Notes under the pieces: generated by a model
What the model was told of the DNA's origin: nothing
What the model saw: only the letters and a program-made list of their open reading frames with translations
The model's database searches: none
Shown: piece by piece, positions 44,694 through 53,800 of the stretch
Numbering within the stretch: position 1 is the first letter of the stretch
How the letters are laid out: every line of letters starts with the position of its first letter
Assembly (NCBI RefSeq): GCF_904067045.1
Contig: NZ_CAJFDC010000007.1
Location: 248,001 to 312,000, forward strand
Source: Pseudomonas sp. FEN
Lineage (GTDB): Bacteria > Pseudomonadota > Gammaproteobacteria > Pseudomonadales > Pseudomonadaceae
Reading direction: 5' to 3'
DNA length: 64,000 nucleotides
Translations under genes and position numbers: made by a program

Positions 44694-44796
44694 TTGTAGG
44701 AGCCAGCTTGCTGGCGACGGACGCAAGAGCAGCGCGGTGATCCAGATTCTCCGCGTAATCGTTGACGTCCATCGCCAGCAAGCTGGCGCCTACAGG
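44694..44796. repeat. Facing REP pair between tRNA array and clpB
   Basis: TGTAGGAGCCAGCTTGCTGG (from 44696) and CCAGCAAGCTGGCGCCTACA (about 44775-44794) in opposite orientation, about 55 bp apart; CCAGCaagCTGG subtype as at 26946-27026. Confidence 0.88.
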
Positions 44797-44820
44797 GGGA
44801 TCGTGTAGATCCCCGGGGAC

Positions 44821-47385
44821 TCAGGCGAACACGATCTCGTCGTTGACCACCGTGGCCTTCACACTCGCTCCCGGCAGGAACTGCCCGGACAGGATCAGTT
44901 GCGCCAACGGGTTCTCGATCCAGCGCTGGATCGCACGCTTGAGCGGCCGCGCGCCATACACCGGGTCGTAACCCACCGCGATCAGCTTGTCCAAGGCCTC
45001 GTCGCTCAGTTCCAGCTTCAACTCACGCTCGGTCAGACGACTGCGCAGGCGCCCCAACTGGATCTCGGTGATACCGGCGATCTGATCGCGCGCCAAGGGC
45101 TCGAAAATCACCACTTCGTCGATCCGGTTGATGAACTCCGGCCGGAAATGCGTACTCACCGCATCCATGACCGCCGCCCGCTGCGCTTCGCGATCCCCCA
45201 CCAGCTCCTGGATCTGCACCGAGCCCAGGTTGGAGGTCATCACGATCACCGTGTTGCGGAAGTCCACGGTTCGCCCATGGCTGTCCGTCAGGCGACCGTC
45301 TTCCAGCACTTGCAGGAGGACGTTGAAGACATCCGGGTGGGCCTTCTCGACCTCGTCCAGGAGGATCACCGAGTATGGCTTACGCCGCACCGCCTCGGTC
45401 AGGTAACCGCCCTCCTCGTAGCCGACATAGCCCGGTGGCGCCCCGATCAGACGCGCCACGGAGTGTTTCTCCATGAACTCCGACATGTCGATGCGCACCA
45501 TGGCTTCCTCGGTGTCGAAGAGGAATTCGGCCAGCGCCTTGCACAGCTCGGTCTTGCCCACGCCGGTCGGGCCGAGGAACATGAAGGAGCCGCTCGGCCG
45601 GTTCGGATCGGACAAGCCGGCCCGCGAACGCCGTACCGCGTTGGCGACCGCCACCACCGCCTCGTTCTGACCGATCACACGCTGGTGCAGCAGACTTTCC
45701 ATCTTCAACAATTTGTCGCGCTCGCCTTCAAGCATCTTGGACACCGGAATACCGGTCCACTTCGACACCACCTCGGCGATTTCCTCTTCGGTCACCTTGC
45801 TGCGCAGCAACTGGTTCTCGCTGTGACCGTGCTGGTCGACCATCTGCAGGCTGCGCTCCAGGTCTGGAATCACGCCATATTGCAGCTCGGCCATGCGATT
45901 GAGGTCGCCCTTGCGCCGAGCCGTTTCCAGCTCCTGGCGCGACTGTTCGATTTTCTGCTGGATCTGCGCCGAGCCCTGCACTTCGGCTTTTTCGGAGGTC
46001 CAGACCTCTTCCAGGTCGGCGTACTCGCGTTCCAACCGGACAATTTCTTCCTGGAGTTTTTCCAGGCGTTTTTTCGCCGCCTCGTCGTCCTCTTTCTTCA
46101 AGGCCTGGGATTCGACCTTGAGTTGGATCAGACGCCGCTCCAGACGATCGAGCACCTCCGGCTTGGAGTCGATTTCCATACGGATACGGCTGGCGGCCTC
46201 GTCGATCAGGTCGATGGCTTTGTCCGGCAACTGGCGGTCGGTGATGTAGCGATGACTGAGCTTGGCCGCGGCAATGATCGCACCGTCGGTGATCGCCACC
46301 TTGTGGTGCACTTCATAACGCTCTTTCAGGCCCCGGAGGATGGCAATGGTGTCCTCTTCGCTCGGCTCGTCCACCAGCACCTTCTGGAAGCGCCGCTCAA
46401 GGGCCGCATCCTTCTCTATATATTGGCGATATTCATTGAGCGTGGTTGCGCCGACGCAGTGCAACTCGCCACGGGCCAAGGCCGGCTTGAGCATGTTGCC
46501 GGCATCCATCGAGCCTTCGCCCTTGCCGGCACCGACCATGGTATGCAGTTCGTCGATAAACAGAATGATCTGCCCTTCCTGCTTCGACAGCTCGTTGAGC
46601 AGCGACTTCAGGCGTTCCTCGAACTCCCCGCGATACTTGGCGCCGGCAATCAGCGAGCCCATGTCGAGGGACAACAGACGCTTGCCCTTCAGGCCATCCG
46701 GCACCTCGCCATTGATGATGCGCTGAGCCAGGCCCTCGGCGATGGCGGTCTTGCCCACGCCGGGTTCGCCGATCAGTACCGGATTGTTCTTGGTCCGCCG
46801 TTGCAGCACCTGGATCGTGCGGCGGATTTCGTCGTCACGGCCGATCACCGGATCGAGCTTGCCCTCTTCGGCGCGCTTGGTCAGGTCGACGGTGTATTTG
46901 TCCAGGGCCTGGCGCGACTCCTCGGCGTTGGGATCATTGACCGCCTCGCCGCCGCGCAGGTTGTTGATGGCATTCTCCAGGGCCTTCTTGCTCACGCCCT
47001 GGCCGAGCAGCAACTTGCCCAGCTTGCTGCTCTCGTCCATGGCGGCGAGCAACACCAGCTCACTGGAGATGAACTGGTCGCCCTTTTGCTGGGCCAGGCG
47101 ATCAGCCTGGTTGAGCAGGCGCGCCAGATCCTGGGACATGTTCACGTCGCCGGTGGGGTTCTGGATTTTCGGCAAGCGATCAAGCTCCTTGCTCAATTCC
47201 TTGCGCAGGCTGTTGATGTCGAAGCCGACCTGCAACAGCAAGGGCTTGATCGAGCCGCCCTGCTGCTCCAGCAGCGCCTGCATCAAGTGCGCGGGCTCAA
47301 TGCCCGGATGATCGTGGCCGACCGCCAGGGATTGGGCATCAGACAACGCCAACTGCAACTTGCTGGTTAAACGATCTATACGCAT
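44821..47385 (-). CDS. clpB: ATP-dependent disaggregase ClpB
   Basis: Cytoplasmic Hsp100 chaperone, 854 aa, that threads proteins out of heat-induced aggregates with DnaK. The N-terminal Clp_N double repeat covers about 1-145. NBD1 has Walker A GEPGVGKT and Walker B ([12 protein letters not shown]), then the coiled-coil middle domain typical of ClpB (about 400-520, [20 protein letters not shown]). NBD2 has [10 protein letters not shown] and [15 protein letters not shown]. Pore loop [10 protein letters not shown] is intact. ATG 47385 begins [11 protein letters not shown], the family start; it could also be read as the internal NBD1 start typical of a short form, not assessed. A sigma32 promoter precedes it. 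Confidence 0.97.
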   Translation of the reverse strand: MRIDRLTSKLQLALSDAQSLAVGHDHPGIEPAHLMQALLEQQGGSIKPLLLQVGFDINSLRKELSKELDRLPKIQNPTGDVNMSQDLARLLNQADRLAQQKGDQFISSELVLLAAMDESSKLGKLLLGQGVSKKALENAINNLRGGEAVNDPNAEESRQALDKYTVDLTKRAEEGKLDPVIGRDDEIRRTIQVLQRRTKNNPVLIGEPGVGKTAIAEGLAQRIINGEVPDGLKGKRLLSLDMGSLIAGAKYRGEFEERLKSLLNELSKQEGQIILFIDELHTMVGAGKGEGSMDAGNMLKPALARGELHCVGATTLNEYRQYIEKDAALERRFQKVLVDEPSEEDTIAILRGLKERYEVHHKVAITDGAIIAAAKLSHRYITDRQLPDKAIDLIDEAASRIRMEIDSKPEVLDRLERRLIQLKVESQALKKEDDEAAKKRLEKLQEEIVRLEREYADLEEVWTSEKAEVQGSAQIQQKIEQSRQELETARRKGDLNRMAELQYGVIPDLERSLQMVDQHGHSENQLLRSKVTEEEIAEVVSKWTGIPVSKMLEGERDKLLKMESLLHQRVIGQNEAVVAVANAVRRSRAGLSDPNRPSGSFMFLGPTGVGKTELCKALAEFLFDTEEAMVRIDMSEFMEKHSVARLIGAPPGYVGYEEGGYLTEAVRRKPYSVILLDEVEKAHPDVFNVLLQVLEDGRLTDSHGRTVDFRNTVIVMTSNLGSVQIQELVGDREAQRAAVMDAVSTHFRPEFINRIDEVVIFEPLARDQIAGITEIQLGRLRSRLTERELKLELSDEALDKLIAVGYDPVYGARPLKRAIQRWIENPLAQLILSGQFLPGASVKATVVNDEIVFA

Positions 47386-47456
47386 GAGTCACCTTCCTTT
47401 GGAGCAGGCCGGAGCAAAGGACGCACCTGATAAAGAAACCTGCCAGATGCTCCAGT

Positions 47457-47484
47457 AGATGCGGCCTATTCTGAGAGATTCAAG
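47457..47484 (-). promoter_or_regulatory. Sigma32 heat-shock promoter of clpB
   Basis: Minus strand CTTGAA (47484-47479), 14-nt spacer, CCGCATCT (47464-47457), against consensus CTTGAA-N13/17-CCCCATnT. Start expected about 65 nt before the clpB ATG, so clpB is separated from the pgeF-rluD transcript. Confidence 0.85.
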
Positions 47485-47514
47485 CGCCACAAGCTTGACG
47501 AAGATCAGAAGAGT

Positions 47515-48240
47515 CTAGTCTTGCAGCCAGATCAGGGAGGCGAAGCGACCGGTGCGTGGGCTACGCCGGTAGGAGAAAAAGCGCGGATCGCTGACCGTGC
47601 AGAACCCGCCACCATGGACGGCGGTGACTCCGCATGCCGCCAGGCGCAGGCGCGCCAGGGCATAAATGTCGGCCATGAAGCGCCCGGCATTGACGCTGGG
47701 TACGAAGGCTTCGATTGTTTCAGGATGCGTGGAGAGAAACGCTTCGCGCACTTCCGCGCCCACTTCGAACGCCCCGGGACCGATGGCCGGGCCGAGCCAG
47801 ACGAGGACTTGCGCGGCCGGCACGTCCAGACGCTCGACGGTGGCCTCCAGTACTCCCGCCGCCAACCCGCGCCAGCCGGCATGGGCAGCGGCCACACGGG
47901 TGCCGGCGCGGTCGCAGAACAACGCGGGCAGGCAATCGGCGGTCATCGCCGTGCAGGCGACGCCCGGCGTGCTCGTCCAGCAGCCATCGGCCTCGGCGGT
48001 CAGCGCCGGATCGGCCTCGACCACCCTGACGCCATGCACCTGACGCAGCCAGGCCGGGCGGATCGCGAAGGCGTCGGTGAGCCGCCGGCGATTTTCCGTG
48101 ACGACAAGCGGATCGTCGTCGACATGATCGCCCAGGTTGAGGCTGTCGAACGGTGCCAGGCTGGCACCGCCCGCCCGCGTGGTCACGCAGGCCCTGACCC
48201 GAGCCGGCGCGGGCCAGTCGGGGATCAGGAAGTCCGTCAC
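47515..48240 (-). CDS. pgeF: Peptidoglycan editing factor PgeF (YfiH/LACC1, copper-type oxidoreductase family)
   Basis: Cytoplasmic 241-aa protein of the YfiH/multicopper polyphenol oxidase family, reported in E. coli to prevent mis-incorporation of L-Ser into peptidoglycan stem peptides. The conserved His/Cys motifs are seen: QVHGVRV, TADCLPALFCD, and AAAHAGWRGLAAGVLE with the zinc His. The C-terminal SYRRSPRTGRFASLIW is also typical. GTG at 48240 overlaps the rluD stop (GTGA), showing translational coupling. Older annotations call this a laccase. Confidence 0.92.
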   Translation of the reverse strand: MTDFLIPDWPAPARVRACVTTRAGGASLAPFDSLNLGDHVDDDPLVVTENRRRLTDAFAIRPAWLRQVHGVRVVEADPALTAEADGCWTSTPGVACTAMTADCLPALFCDRAGTRVAAAHAGWRGLAAGVLEATVERLDVPAAQVLVWLGPAIGPGAFEVGAEVREAFLSTHPETIEAFVPSVNAGRFMADIYALARLRLAACGVTAVHGGGFCTVSDPRFFSYRRSPRTGRFASLIWLQD

Positions 48241-49199
48241 CCGACGAACGCCTCGCGGTCCTGCTTGAGCAACGACAGCAACCAGACGAAATCGTCCGGC
48301 AGCGGCGATTCCCAGCTCATGCGCTTACCGGTGGTCGGATGATCCAACTCCAGGAAACGCGCGTGCAGGGCCTGGCGCGGGAAGTTTTTCAGCGACTCGA
48401 CCATGGTCGCGCTGGCCGCCGGCGGAATACGGAAGCGACCGCCGTAGGCCGGATCGCCGACCAGCGGGAAGTTGATGTGTGCCATGTGTACGCGAATCTG
48501 GTGGGTACGACCGGTTTCCAGCTTCACCCGCACATGAGTGTGGGAACGGAAGCGCTCCAGCACGCGATAATGACTCACCGCCTGCTTGCCGCCTTCCATC
48601 ACCGCCATGCGCTGGCGCTGCTGGCCGTGGCGACCGATGGGCGCATTGATCTTGCCGCCGGCGGTGACCACGCCGATCACGATGCATTCGTAGATCCGGC
48701 TGACGCTGCGGCTCTGCAACTGCGTGACCAGTTGCGTCTGGGCCTGGATGGTCTTGGCCACCACCATCAGACCGGTGGTGTCCTTGTCCAGCCGGTGCAC
48801 GATGCCCGCGCGCGGCACATTGATGATGTCCGGTACGTGGTGCAGCAAGGCGTTGAGCAAGGTGCCGTCGGCATGACCGGCCGCCGGATGGACCACCAGG
48901 CCCGCCGGCTTGTTGATCACCAGGATATCGTCGTCTTCATAGACGATATCCAGTTCGATGTCCTGGGCGATCCATTCGCCCTGAGCTTCCTGCTCGGCAG
49001 TCAGTTCAAGCACGGCACCGCCATGGACTATGTCGCGTGGGCGGATAACCGCTCCATCCACAGTCAGGCGGCCGTCCTTGATCCAGGCGGAAAGGCGCGA
49101 GCGTGAGTGCTCAGCGAAGAGTTGGGCGGCGACTTGATCGAGGCGTTGACCGCCCAGTTCGGACGGCACCTCTGCGCGAAGTTCAATTTTATCGGACAT
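48237..49199 (-). CDS. rluD: 23S rRNA pseudouridine synthase RluD
   Basis: Modifies U1911, U1915 and U1917 in helix 69 of 23S rRNA; 320 aa. It has an S4 RNA-binding domain at about 15-75 (LDQVAAQLFAEHSRSRLSAW) and the catalytic motif GIVHRLDKDTTGLMVVAK with its Asp. Further motifs are GRTHQIRVHM and QALHARFLEL. ATG at 49199 (MSDKIEL) is the family start; the longer open frame runs into the bamD gene on the other strand. It is the first gene of rluD-pgeF and diverges from bamD. Confidence 0.95.
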   Translation of the reverse strand: MSDKIELRAEVPSELGGQRLDQVAAQLFAEHSRSRLSAWIKDGRLTVDGAVIRPRDIVHGGAVLELTAEQEAQGEWIAQDIELDIVYEDDDILVINKPAGLVVHPAAGHADGTLLNALLHHVPDIINVPRAGIVHRLDKDTTGLMVVAKTIQAQTQLVTQLQSRSVSRIYECIVIGVVTAGGKINAPIGRHGQQRQRMAVMEGGKQAVSHYRVLERFRSHTHVRVKLETGRTHQIRVHMAHINFPLVGDPAYGGRFRIPPAASATMVESLKNFPRQALHARFLELDHPTTGKRMSWESPLPDDFVWLLSLLKQDREAFVG

Positions 49200-49349
49200 G
49201 CTCGGACTAGGCGTCGGCACAGCCTTTGGTTTCGGCTGCGCGCTTGTGGTTAAATACGGCGTCTTTTGCCCCGAGGCTTTCAACGGGGCACTCATCATAA
49301 CAGGACGGCCCCGCCCAAGACAGCGGCCGTCATAGGGACGCAAGCCGCC

Positions 49350-50366
49350 ATGCAAGTGAGACACCTGCTGCTGATCGCCATCCTCGCACTGACTGCTGCT
49401 TGCTCGTCGAAGGAAGTCGTCGACGAAAACTTGAGCGAAGTCGAGCTGTACCAGCAGGCGCAGGCCGACCTGGACAACCACAGCTATACCAGTGCCACCG
49501 CCAAGCTCAAGGCTCTGGAGTCGCGTTATCCGTTCGGTCGCTACGCCGACCAGGCCCAGCTCGAACTGATCTACGCCAACTACAAGAATGGCGAACCGGA
49601 GGCCGCCAAGTCGGCCGCCGAGCGTTTCATCCGCCTGCACCCACAGCATCCGAACGTCGACTACGCCTACTACCTCAAGGGCCTGACCTCGTTCGACCGC
49701 GACGTCGGCCTGCTCGCGCGCTTCCTGCCGCTGGACATGACCAAGCGTGACCCGGGCGCGGCCCGCGACTCCTACAACGAGTTCGCCCAGCTCACCAGCC
49801 GCTACCCGAACAGCCGCTACGCGCCGGACGCCAAGCAGCGCATGATCTATCTGCGCAACCTGCTGGCGGCCTACGAGATCCACGTGGCCGACTACTACCT
49901 GACCCGTCAGGCTTATGTCGCCGCCGCCAACCGCGGTCGCTATGTGGTGGAAAACTTCCAGGAAACCCCGTCGGTCGCTGACGGCCTGGCGGTCATGGTC
50001 GAGTCGTACCAGCGCCTGCACCTGGACGAACTGGCGGCTTCGAGCCTCGAAGTGCTGAAAGCCAACTACCCGAACCATCCGTCGCTGGTGGACGGTCAGT
50101 TCGTGCCACGCGTGGCCGAAGCGGACAACCGCTCATGGATGAGCAAGGTTACCCTGGGTCTGATCGAGTCCCGTCCGCCGCTGCCGCCGGGAGAAACCCG
50201 CGCCAACCAAGACGTGGTCAAGCAATTCCAGGACGCCAAGGATGCGATTCCGTCCGACCTGAAGCCGCAGGAAGGCGATGCCGCCCAGGAAGAGCAACAC
50301 CAGGCCGAAGGCAACAACAGCAACCGCTCCTGGTTCAGCTACATGACCTTCGGTCTATTCGACTGA
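49350..50366 (+). CDS. bamD: Outer-membrane assembly lipoprotein BamD
   Basis: Essential lipoprotein of the BAM complex that helps BamA fold outer-membrane proteins; 338 aa. The N-terminus is a lipoprotein signal peptide with lipobox LTAAC at residues about 13-17. It is followed by five TPR-like repeats ([73 protein letters not shown]). The Pseudomonas protein carries a long C-terminal extension beyond the E. coli length, seen here as a charged Glu/Gln/Asn-rich tail from about residue 275. ATG 49350 is the start used. Confidence 0.95.
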   Translation: MQVRHLLLIAILALTAACSSKEVVDENLSEVELYQQAQADLDNHSYTSATAKLKALESRYPFGRYADQAQLELIYANYKNGEPEAAKSAAERFIRLHPQHPNVDYAYYLKGLTSFDRDVGLLARFLPLDMTKRDPGAARDSYNEFAQLTSRYPNSRYAPDAKQRMIYLRNLLAAYEIHVADYYLTRQAYVAAANRGRYVVENFQETPSVADGLAVMVESYQRLHLDELAASSLEVLKANYPNHPSLVDGQFVPRVAEADNRSWMSKVTLGLIESRPPLPPGETRANQDVVKQFQDAKDAIPSDLKPQEGDAAQEEQHQAEGNNSNRSWFSYMTFGLFD

Positions 50367-50373
50367 ATCGCCC

Positions 50374-50400
50374 GGTAGGTGCCGGTTTGCCGGCGATGGC
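50374..50400. repeat. Single degenerate REP-like element after bamD
   Basis: GGTAGGTGCCGGTTTGCCGG core with the GCCGGtttGCCGGC hairpin, eight bases past the bamD stop. Confidence 0.55.
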
Positions 50401-50449
50401 GGCGGCCCATTCTCCGCCGCCATTTCCCGCTACCCGCCGACATGTATGA

Positions 50450-50478
50450 GAAAAGAGCCTTTCGAGGCTCTTTTTTTT
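50450..50478 (+). terminator. Intrinsic terminator of bamD
   Basis: AGAGCCT-TTCG-AGGCTCT stem with a UUCG tetraloop, followed by eight T. Confidence 0.95.
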
Positions 50479-50566
50479 GCCATTGCATTGCCCACAAGCG
50501 AATGCACTGTGCGCCCGGCATGTCCTTGGCTAAACTGCCGGATCATTTGCCAAGAAGCGGGTTGTC

Positions 50567-50800
50567 ATGGTTCGTCTACTGTTCTGGATTGCGCTGATCG
50601 CCGCCGCCGTATGGTTCTGGCGCAAATTCAATCGGCCCGCCGCCCCCGCCCGCCCGGCAGACGCACTGGATGCCGCGCCCATGGTCCGCTGTGCCCATTG
50701 CGGCGTGCACCTGCCCCGCGACCGCGCCCTGAACCTGCAACAGGACTGGTATTGCAGCCAGGCCCACCTCGAGCAAGGCCCGGGCGCTCGTGAGCGCTGA
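50567..50800 (+). CDS. PP0621-family small membrane-anchored zinc-ribbon protein
   Basis: A 77-aa protein with an N-terminal membrane helix (VRLLFWIALIAAAVWFWRKF) and a C-terminal mini zinc ribbon: CAHCG (residues 43-47) and C...H (YCSQAHLE). It matches the PP0621 family found upstream of pilS in pseudomonads; no biochemical role is known. ATG at 50567. It overlaps the pilS start by 11 bases, so the two are translated together, which hints at a link to sensing by PilS or simply operon packing. Confidence 0.8.
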   Translation: MVRLLFWIALIAAAVWFWRKFNRPAAPARPADALDAAPMVRCAHCGVHLPRDRALNLQQDWYCSQAHLEQGPGARER

Positions 50801-52379
50801 GACCTTCGGTCTCGGCGACTCCCAGGCCCGGCGCCTGCTGCGGCTCTACCACCTCTATCGCCTGAGTATCGGCGTCGCCCTGGTGCTACTGATCTCCAGC
50901 AACATGGACGATAAGTTGCTGGAGCTGACCGACGGCGAACTGTTTCGTACCGGCAGCTGGATCTACCTGATCCTGAATATCCTGGTGGTGGTCCTGCTGG
51001 AAGATCCCAGGCATCAGGCCCAGGTCTTCGCCCTGGCCCTGGCGGATGCGCTGATGCTGTCCGGCCTGTTCTATGCCGCCGGTGGCGTACCGAGCGGCAT
51101 CGGCAACCTGCTGATCGCCTGCGTGGCCATCAGCAACGTGTTGTTACGCGGCCGTATCGGCCTGCTGATCGCCGCCATTTCGGCCATCGGTATCATCTAC
51201 CTGACCTTCTACCTGAGTTTCAGCCACCCGGCCGCCGCCAACTATTACGTACAGGCCGGCTTGCTGGGCATCTTGTGCTTCGCCGTCGCGGTACTGGTGC
51301 AAGGCCTGACCCGGTTGCTGGCGGTGAGCGAACACCTCGCTGAACAACGCGCCAGCGACGTCACCAACCTGGAAGAACTCAACGCCCTGATCCTGCAACG
51401 CATGCGCACCGGCATCCTGGTGCTCGACGAGCAACGCCGGGTGCAGCTCGCCAATCAAGGGGCGCTGCTGCTAATCGGCGAGCAGGACCTGAGTGGCCGC
51501 TTGATTGACGCCTACTCCCTGGAACTGGTCGAGCGCCTGCACGTCTGGCAAAGCAATCCGAGCCTTCGCCCAAAAAGCCTGAAGATCCTCGGCGCCGGTC
51601 CCATCCTGCAACCGAGCTTCATCGCATTGAAACGCGGTGGGCACGACCAGACGCTGATCTTTCTCGAAGACCTGTCGCAGATCGCCCAGCAGGCCCAGCA
51701 GCTCAAGCTGGCCGCCCTGGGTCGCCTGACCGCCGGCATCGCCCATGAAATCCGCAACCCGCTGGGCGCCATCAGCCACGCGGCCCAGTTGCTGCAAGAG
51801 TCGGAACAAATGCCGGAAGCCGACCGCCGCCTCACGCAGATCATCCAGGACCAATCCAAACGCCTGAACCTGGTGATCGAGAACGTGCTCCAGCTGTCCC
51901 GGCGGCGCCCGACACAACCCCAATTGCTCAACCTTAACGAGTGGCTACAGGTCTTCGTCAAGGAATGGCGTGAGCAGGCCCGCCCCAACCAGTGCCTGCA
52001 CCTGCAGCTCGACGATAGCCCTCTGCAAACCCGCGCCGACCCACTGCAATTGACCCAGGTGCTGAATAACCTGCTGGAAAACGGCCTGCGCTACAGCGCC
52101 CAGCTGCACGAGTTGGCGCAAGTCTGGCTGACCTTGGCGCAGGACCCGCACAACGGCTTGCCGACCCTGGAGATCGTGGATAACGGCCCCGGCGTCGCCC
52201 CCGACCAGCGCCAGCACCTGTTCGAACCCTTCTTCACCACCGAGAGCAAAGGCACCGGCCTGGGGCTGTACCTGTCCCGCGAGCTATGCGAAAGCAACCA
52301 GGCGCGCCTAGACTACTCGGTACGCCAAGGCGGCAGTTGCTTTCGCATCACCTTCGCACACGCCCTCAAACAGAGTTGA
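50790..52379 (+). CDS. pilS: Sensor histidine kinase PilS
   Basis: Inner-membrane kinase, 529 aa, that phosphorylates PilR to control pilA; in P. aeruginosa it senses PilA levels in the membrane. Six N-terminal helices fill about residues 20-175, then a PAS-like linker (about 195-300). The HisKA motif AGIAHEIRNPLGAISH contains the phospho-His, and HATPase motifs are NNLLENGLRYS, VDNGPGVAPD and GTGLGLYLSRELCE. Start is GTG at 50790, overlapping the zinc-ribbon gene. pilR follows two bases after the stop. Confidence 0.95.
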   Translation: MSAETFGLGDSQARRLLRLYHLYRLSIGVALVLLISSNMDDKLLELTDGELFRTGSWIYLILNILVVVLLEDPRHQAQVFALALADALMLSGLFYAAGGVPSGIGNLLIACVAISNVLLRGRIGLLIAAISAIGIIYLTFYLSFSHPAAANYYVQAGLLGILCFAVAVLVQGLTRLLAVSEHLAEQRASDVTNLEELNALILQRMRTGILVLDEQRRVQLANQGALLLIGEQDLSGRLIDAYSLELVERLHVWQSNPSLRPKSLKILGAGPILQPSFIALKRGGHDQTLIFLEDLSQIAQQAQQLKLAALGRLTAGIAHEIRNPLGAISHAAQLLQESEQMPEADRRLTQIIQDQSKRLNLVIENVLQLSRRRPTQPQLLNLNEWLQVFVKEWREQARPNQCLHLQLDDSPLQTRADPLQLTQVLNNLLENGLRYSAQLHELAQVWLTLAQDPHNGLPTLEIVDNGPGVAPDQRQHLFEPFFTTESKGTGLGLYLSRELCESNQARLDYSVRQGGSCFRITFAHALKQS

Positions 52380-52381
52380 AC

Positions 52382-53725
52382 ATGAGCCCACGGCAGAAGA
52401 TCCTGATCGTCGATGATGAACCGGATATCCGCGAACTCCTGGAGATAACCCTGGGCCGGATGAAACTCGACACCAGCAGTGCCCGCAACGTCGAGCAAGC
52501 CAGGAAAATGCTGGCCCAGGAGGATTTCGACCTGTGCCTGACCGATATGCGCCTGCCGGACGGCACCGGCCTTGAGCTGGTCCAGCATATCCAGCAACGC
52601 TATCCCCAGGTGCCCGTGGCGATGATCACTGCCTATGGCAGCCTCGATACCGCGATCAACGCCTTGAAATCCGGGGCTTTCGACTTCCTGACCAAGCCGG
52701 TGGACCTGGCGCGCCTGCGCGAACTGGTGAGCAGCGCCTTGCGCCTGCCGACCAGCGGTGGCAAGCCACCGCCCAGCGACAGCCGGCTGCTGGGTGACTC
52801 ACTGCCCATGCGCGCCCTGCGCAAGCAGATCGACAAACTCGCCCGCAGCCAGGCACCGGTCTACATCAGCGGAGAATCGGGCAGCGGCAAGGAACTGGTG
52901 GCGCGGCTGATCCATGCCCAAGGACCACGCGCCGAGCGGCCGTTCGTGCCGGTGAACTGCGGGGCGATTCCAGCCGAGCTGATGGAAAGCGAGTTCTTCG
53001 GTCATCGCAAAGGCAGTTTTACCGGCGCGGTGGAGGACAAACCGGGGCTGTTCCAGGCGGCCAATGGCGGCACGCTGTTTCTCGATGAAGTCGCCGACCT
53101 GCCGCTGGCGATGCAGGTCAAGCTGTTGCGCGCCATCCAGGAAAAGGCCGTGCGCAGTGTCGGTGGGCAGCAGGAGGAAATCGTCGATGTGCGAATCCTC
53201 TGCGCCACCCACAAGGATCTGAACGCCGAAGTCAGTGCCGAGCGTTTCCGCCAGGACCTTTACTATCGCCTGAACGTCATCGAGTTGCGGGTACCGTCGT
53301 TGCGCGAGCGCCGCGACGATATCGAACCACTGGCCACCCATGTCCTCGAACGGCTGGCCTCGGGCAGCGGCATGCCGGCGGCCCGCCTGCACCCGCTGGC
53401 GCTGGATACGCTCAAGGGCTACCGCTTTCCGGGTAACGTGCGGGAACTGGAGAACATGCTCGAACGGGCCTACACCCTGTGTGAGAACGAACAGATCGAA
53501 GCTGGCGACCTGCGCCTGGCCGAAGGCGGCGGCAGCCACGCGCAAGTCGGCGAACCGAGCCTGGCGCAGATCGACAACCTGGAAGATTACCTGGAAAGCA
53601 TCGAGCGCAAGCTCATTCTCCAGGCGCTGGAGGAAACCCGCTGGAACCGCACGGCGGCGGCCCAGCGCTTGAACCTGTCGTTTCGTTCGATGCGCTATCG
53701 GCTCAAGAAGCTTGGGCTGGATTGA
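52382..53725 (+). CDS. pilR: NtrC-family response regulator PilR
   Basis: Sigma54-dependent activator of pilA transcription, 447 aa. The receiver domain has the acidic pair DDEPD, phospho-Asp in [10 protein letters not shown] and Lys in TKPVDL. The AAA+ domain has Walker A GESGSGKE, the sigma54-contact loop as GSFTGA (the usual GAFTGA with Ser at position 2, which I believe is normal in PilR), Walker [11 protein letters not shown] and the C-terminal arginine fingers. A Fis-type helix-turn-helix ends the protein ([20 protein letters not shown]). It should act at the -24/-12 promoter upstream of pilA in this window. Confidence 0.96.
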   Translation: MSPRQKILIVDDEPDIRELLEITLGRMKLDTSSARNVEQARKMLAQEDFDLCLTDMRLPDGTGLELVQHIQQRYPQVPVAMITAYGSLDTAINALKSGAFDFLTKPVDLARLRELVSSALRLPTSGGKPPPSDSRLLGDSLPMRALRKQIDKLARSQAPVYISGESGSGKELVARLIHAQGPRAERPFVPVNCGAIPAELMESEFFGHRKGSFTGAVEDKPGLFQAANGGTLFLDEVADLPLAMQVKLLRAIQEKAVRSVGGQQEEIVDVRILCATHKDLNAEVSAERFRQDLYYRLNVIELRVPSLRERRDDIEPLATHVLERLASGSGMPAARLHPLALDTLKGYRFPGNVRELENMLERAYTLCENEQIEAGDLRLAEGGGSHAQVGEPSLAQIDNLEDYLESIERKLILQALEETRWNRTAAAQRLNLSFRSMRYRLKKLGLD

Positions 53726-53735
53726 AACACGCTCG

Positions 53736-53766
53736 TTGCAGGAGTCGGCTTGCCGGACTCCTGCAA
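53736..53766. terminator. Perfect 11-bp hairpin between convergent pilR and thiO
   Basis: TTGCAGGAGTC / GACTCCTGCAA around GGCTTGCCG. No T-tract, and the core resembles a REP element, so it may be a REP serving as a bidirectional transcript end. Confidence 0.6.
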
Positions 53767-53800
53767 GGTTTGCGCTGTTCTTGAGATCACCGGAGCAGTT

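Larger units (their letters stand above)
44405..44820. other. 416-bp spacer upstream of the tRNA array and downstream of clpB
   Basis: Contains the tRNA promoter (44506-44533), a REP pair (44694-44796) and a 7-bp stem GGGGATC-N5-GATCCCC (44796-44814) six bases past the clpB stop that may help terminate clpB. No gene; the 62-codon minus frame here crosses the REP and has no ribosome binding site. Confidence 0.55.

Noticed and set aside
44899..47370. An 823-codon plus-strand open frame opposite clpB
   Set aside because: Shadow of the ClpB reading frame; translation is Gln/His/Leu-rich with no domain.
49200..49349. Promoter pair for rluD and bamD
   Set aside because: The spacer must contain promoters, but the best candidate (TTGGTT-N18-TTAAAT) is too weak to list.
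48237..50078. 613-codon frame extending rluD upstream
   Set aside because: The extension runs through bamD on the opposite strand; the RluD start at 49199 is clear.
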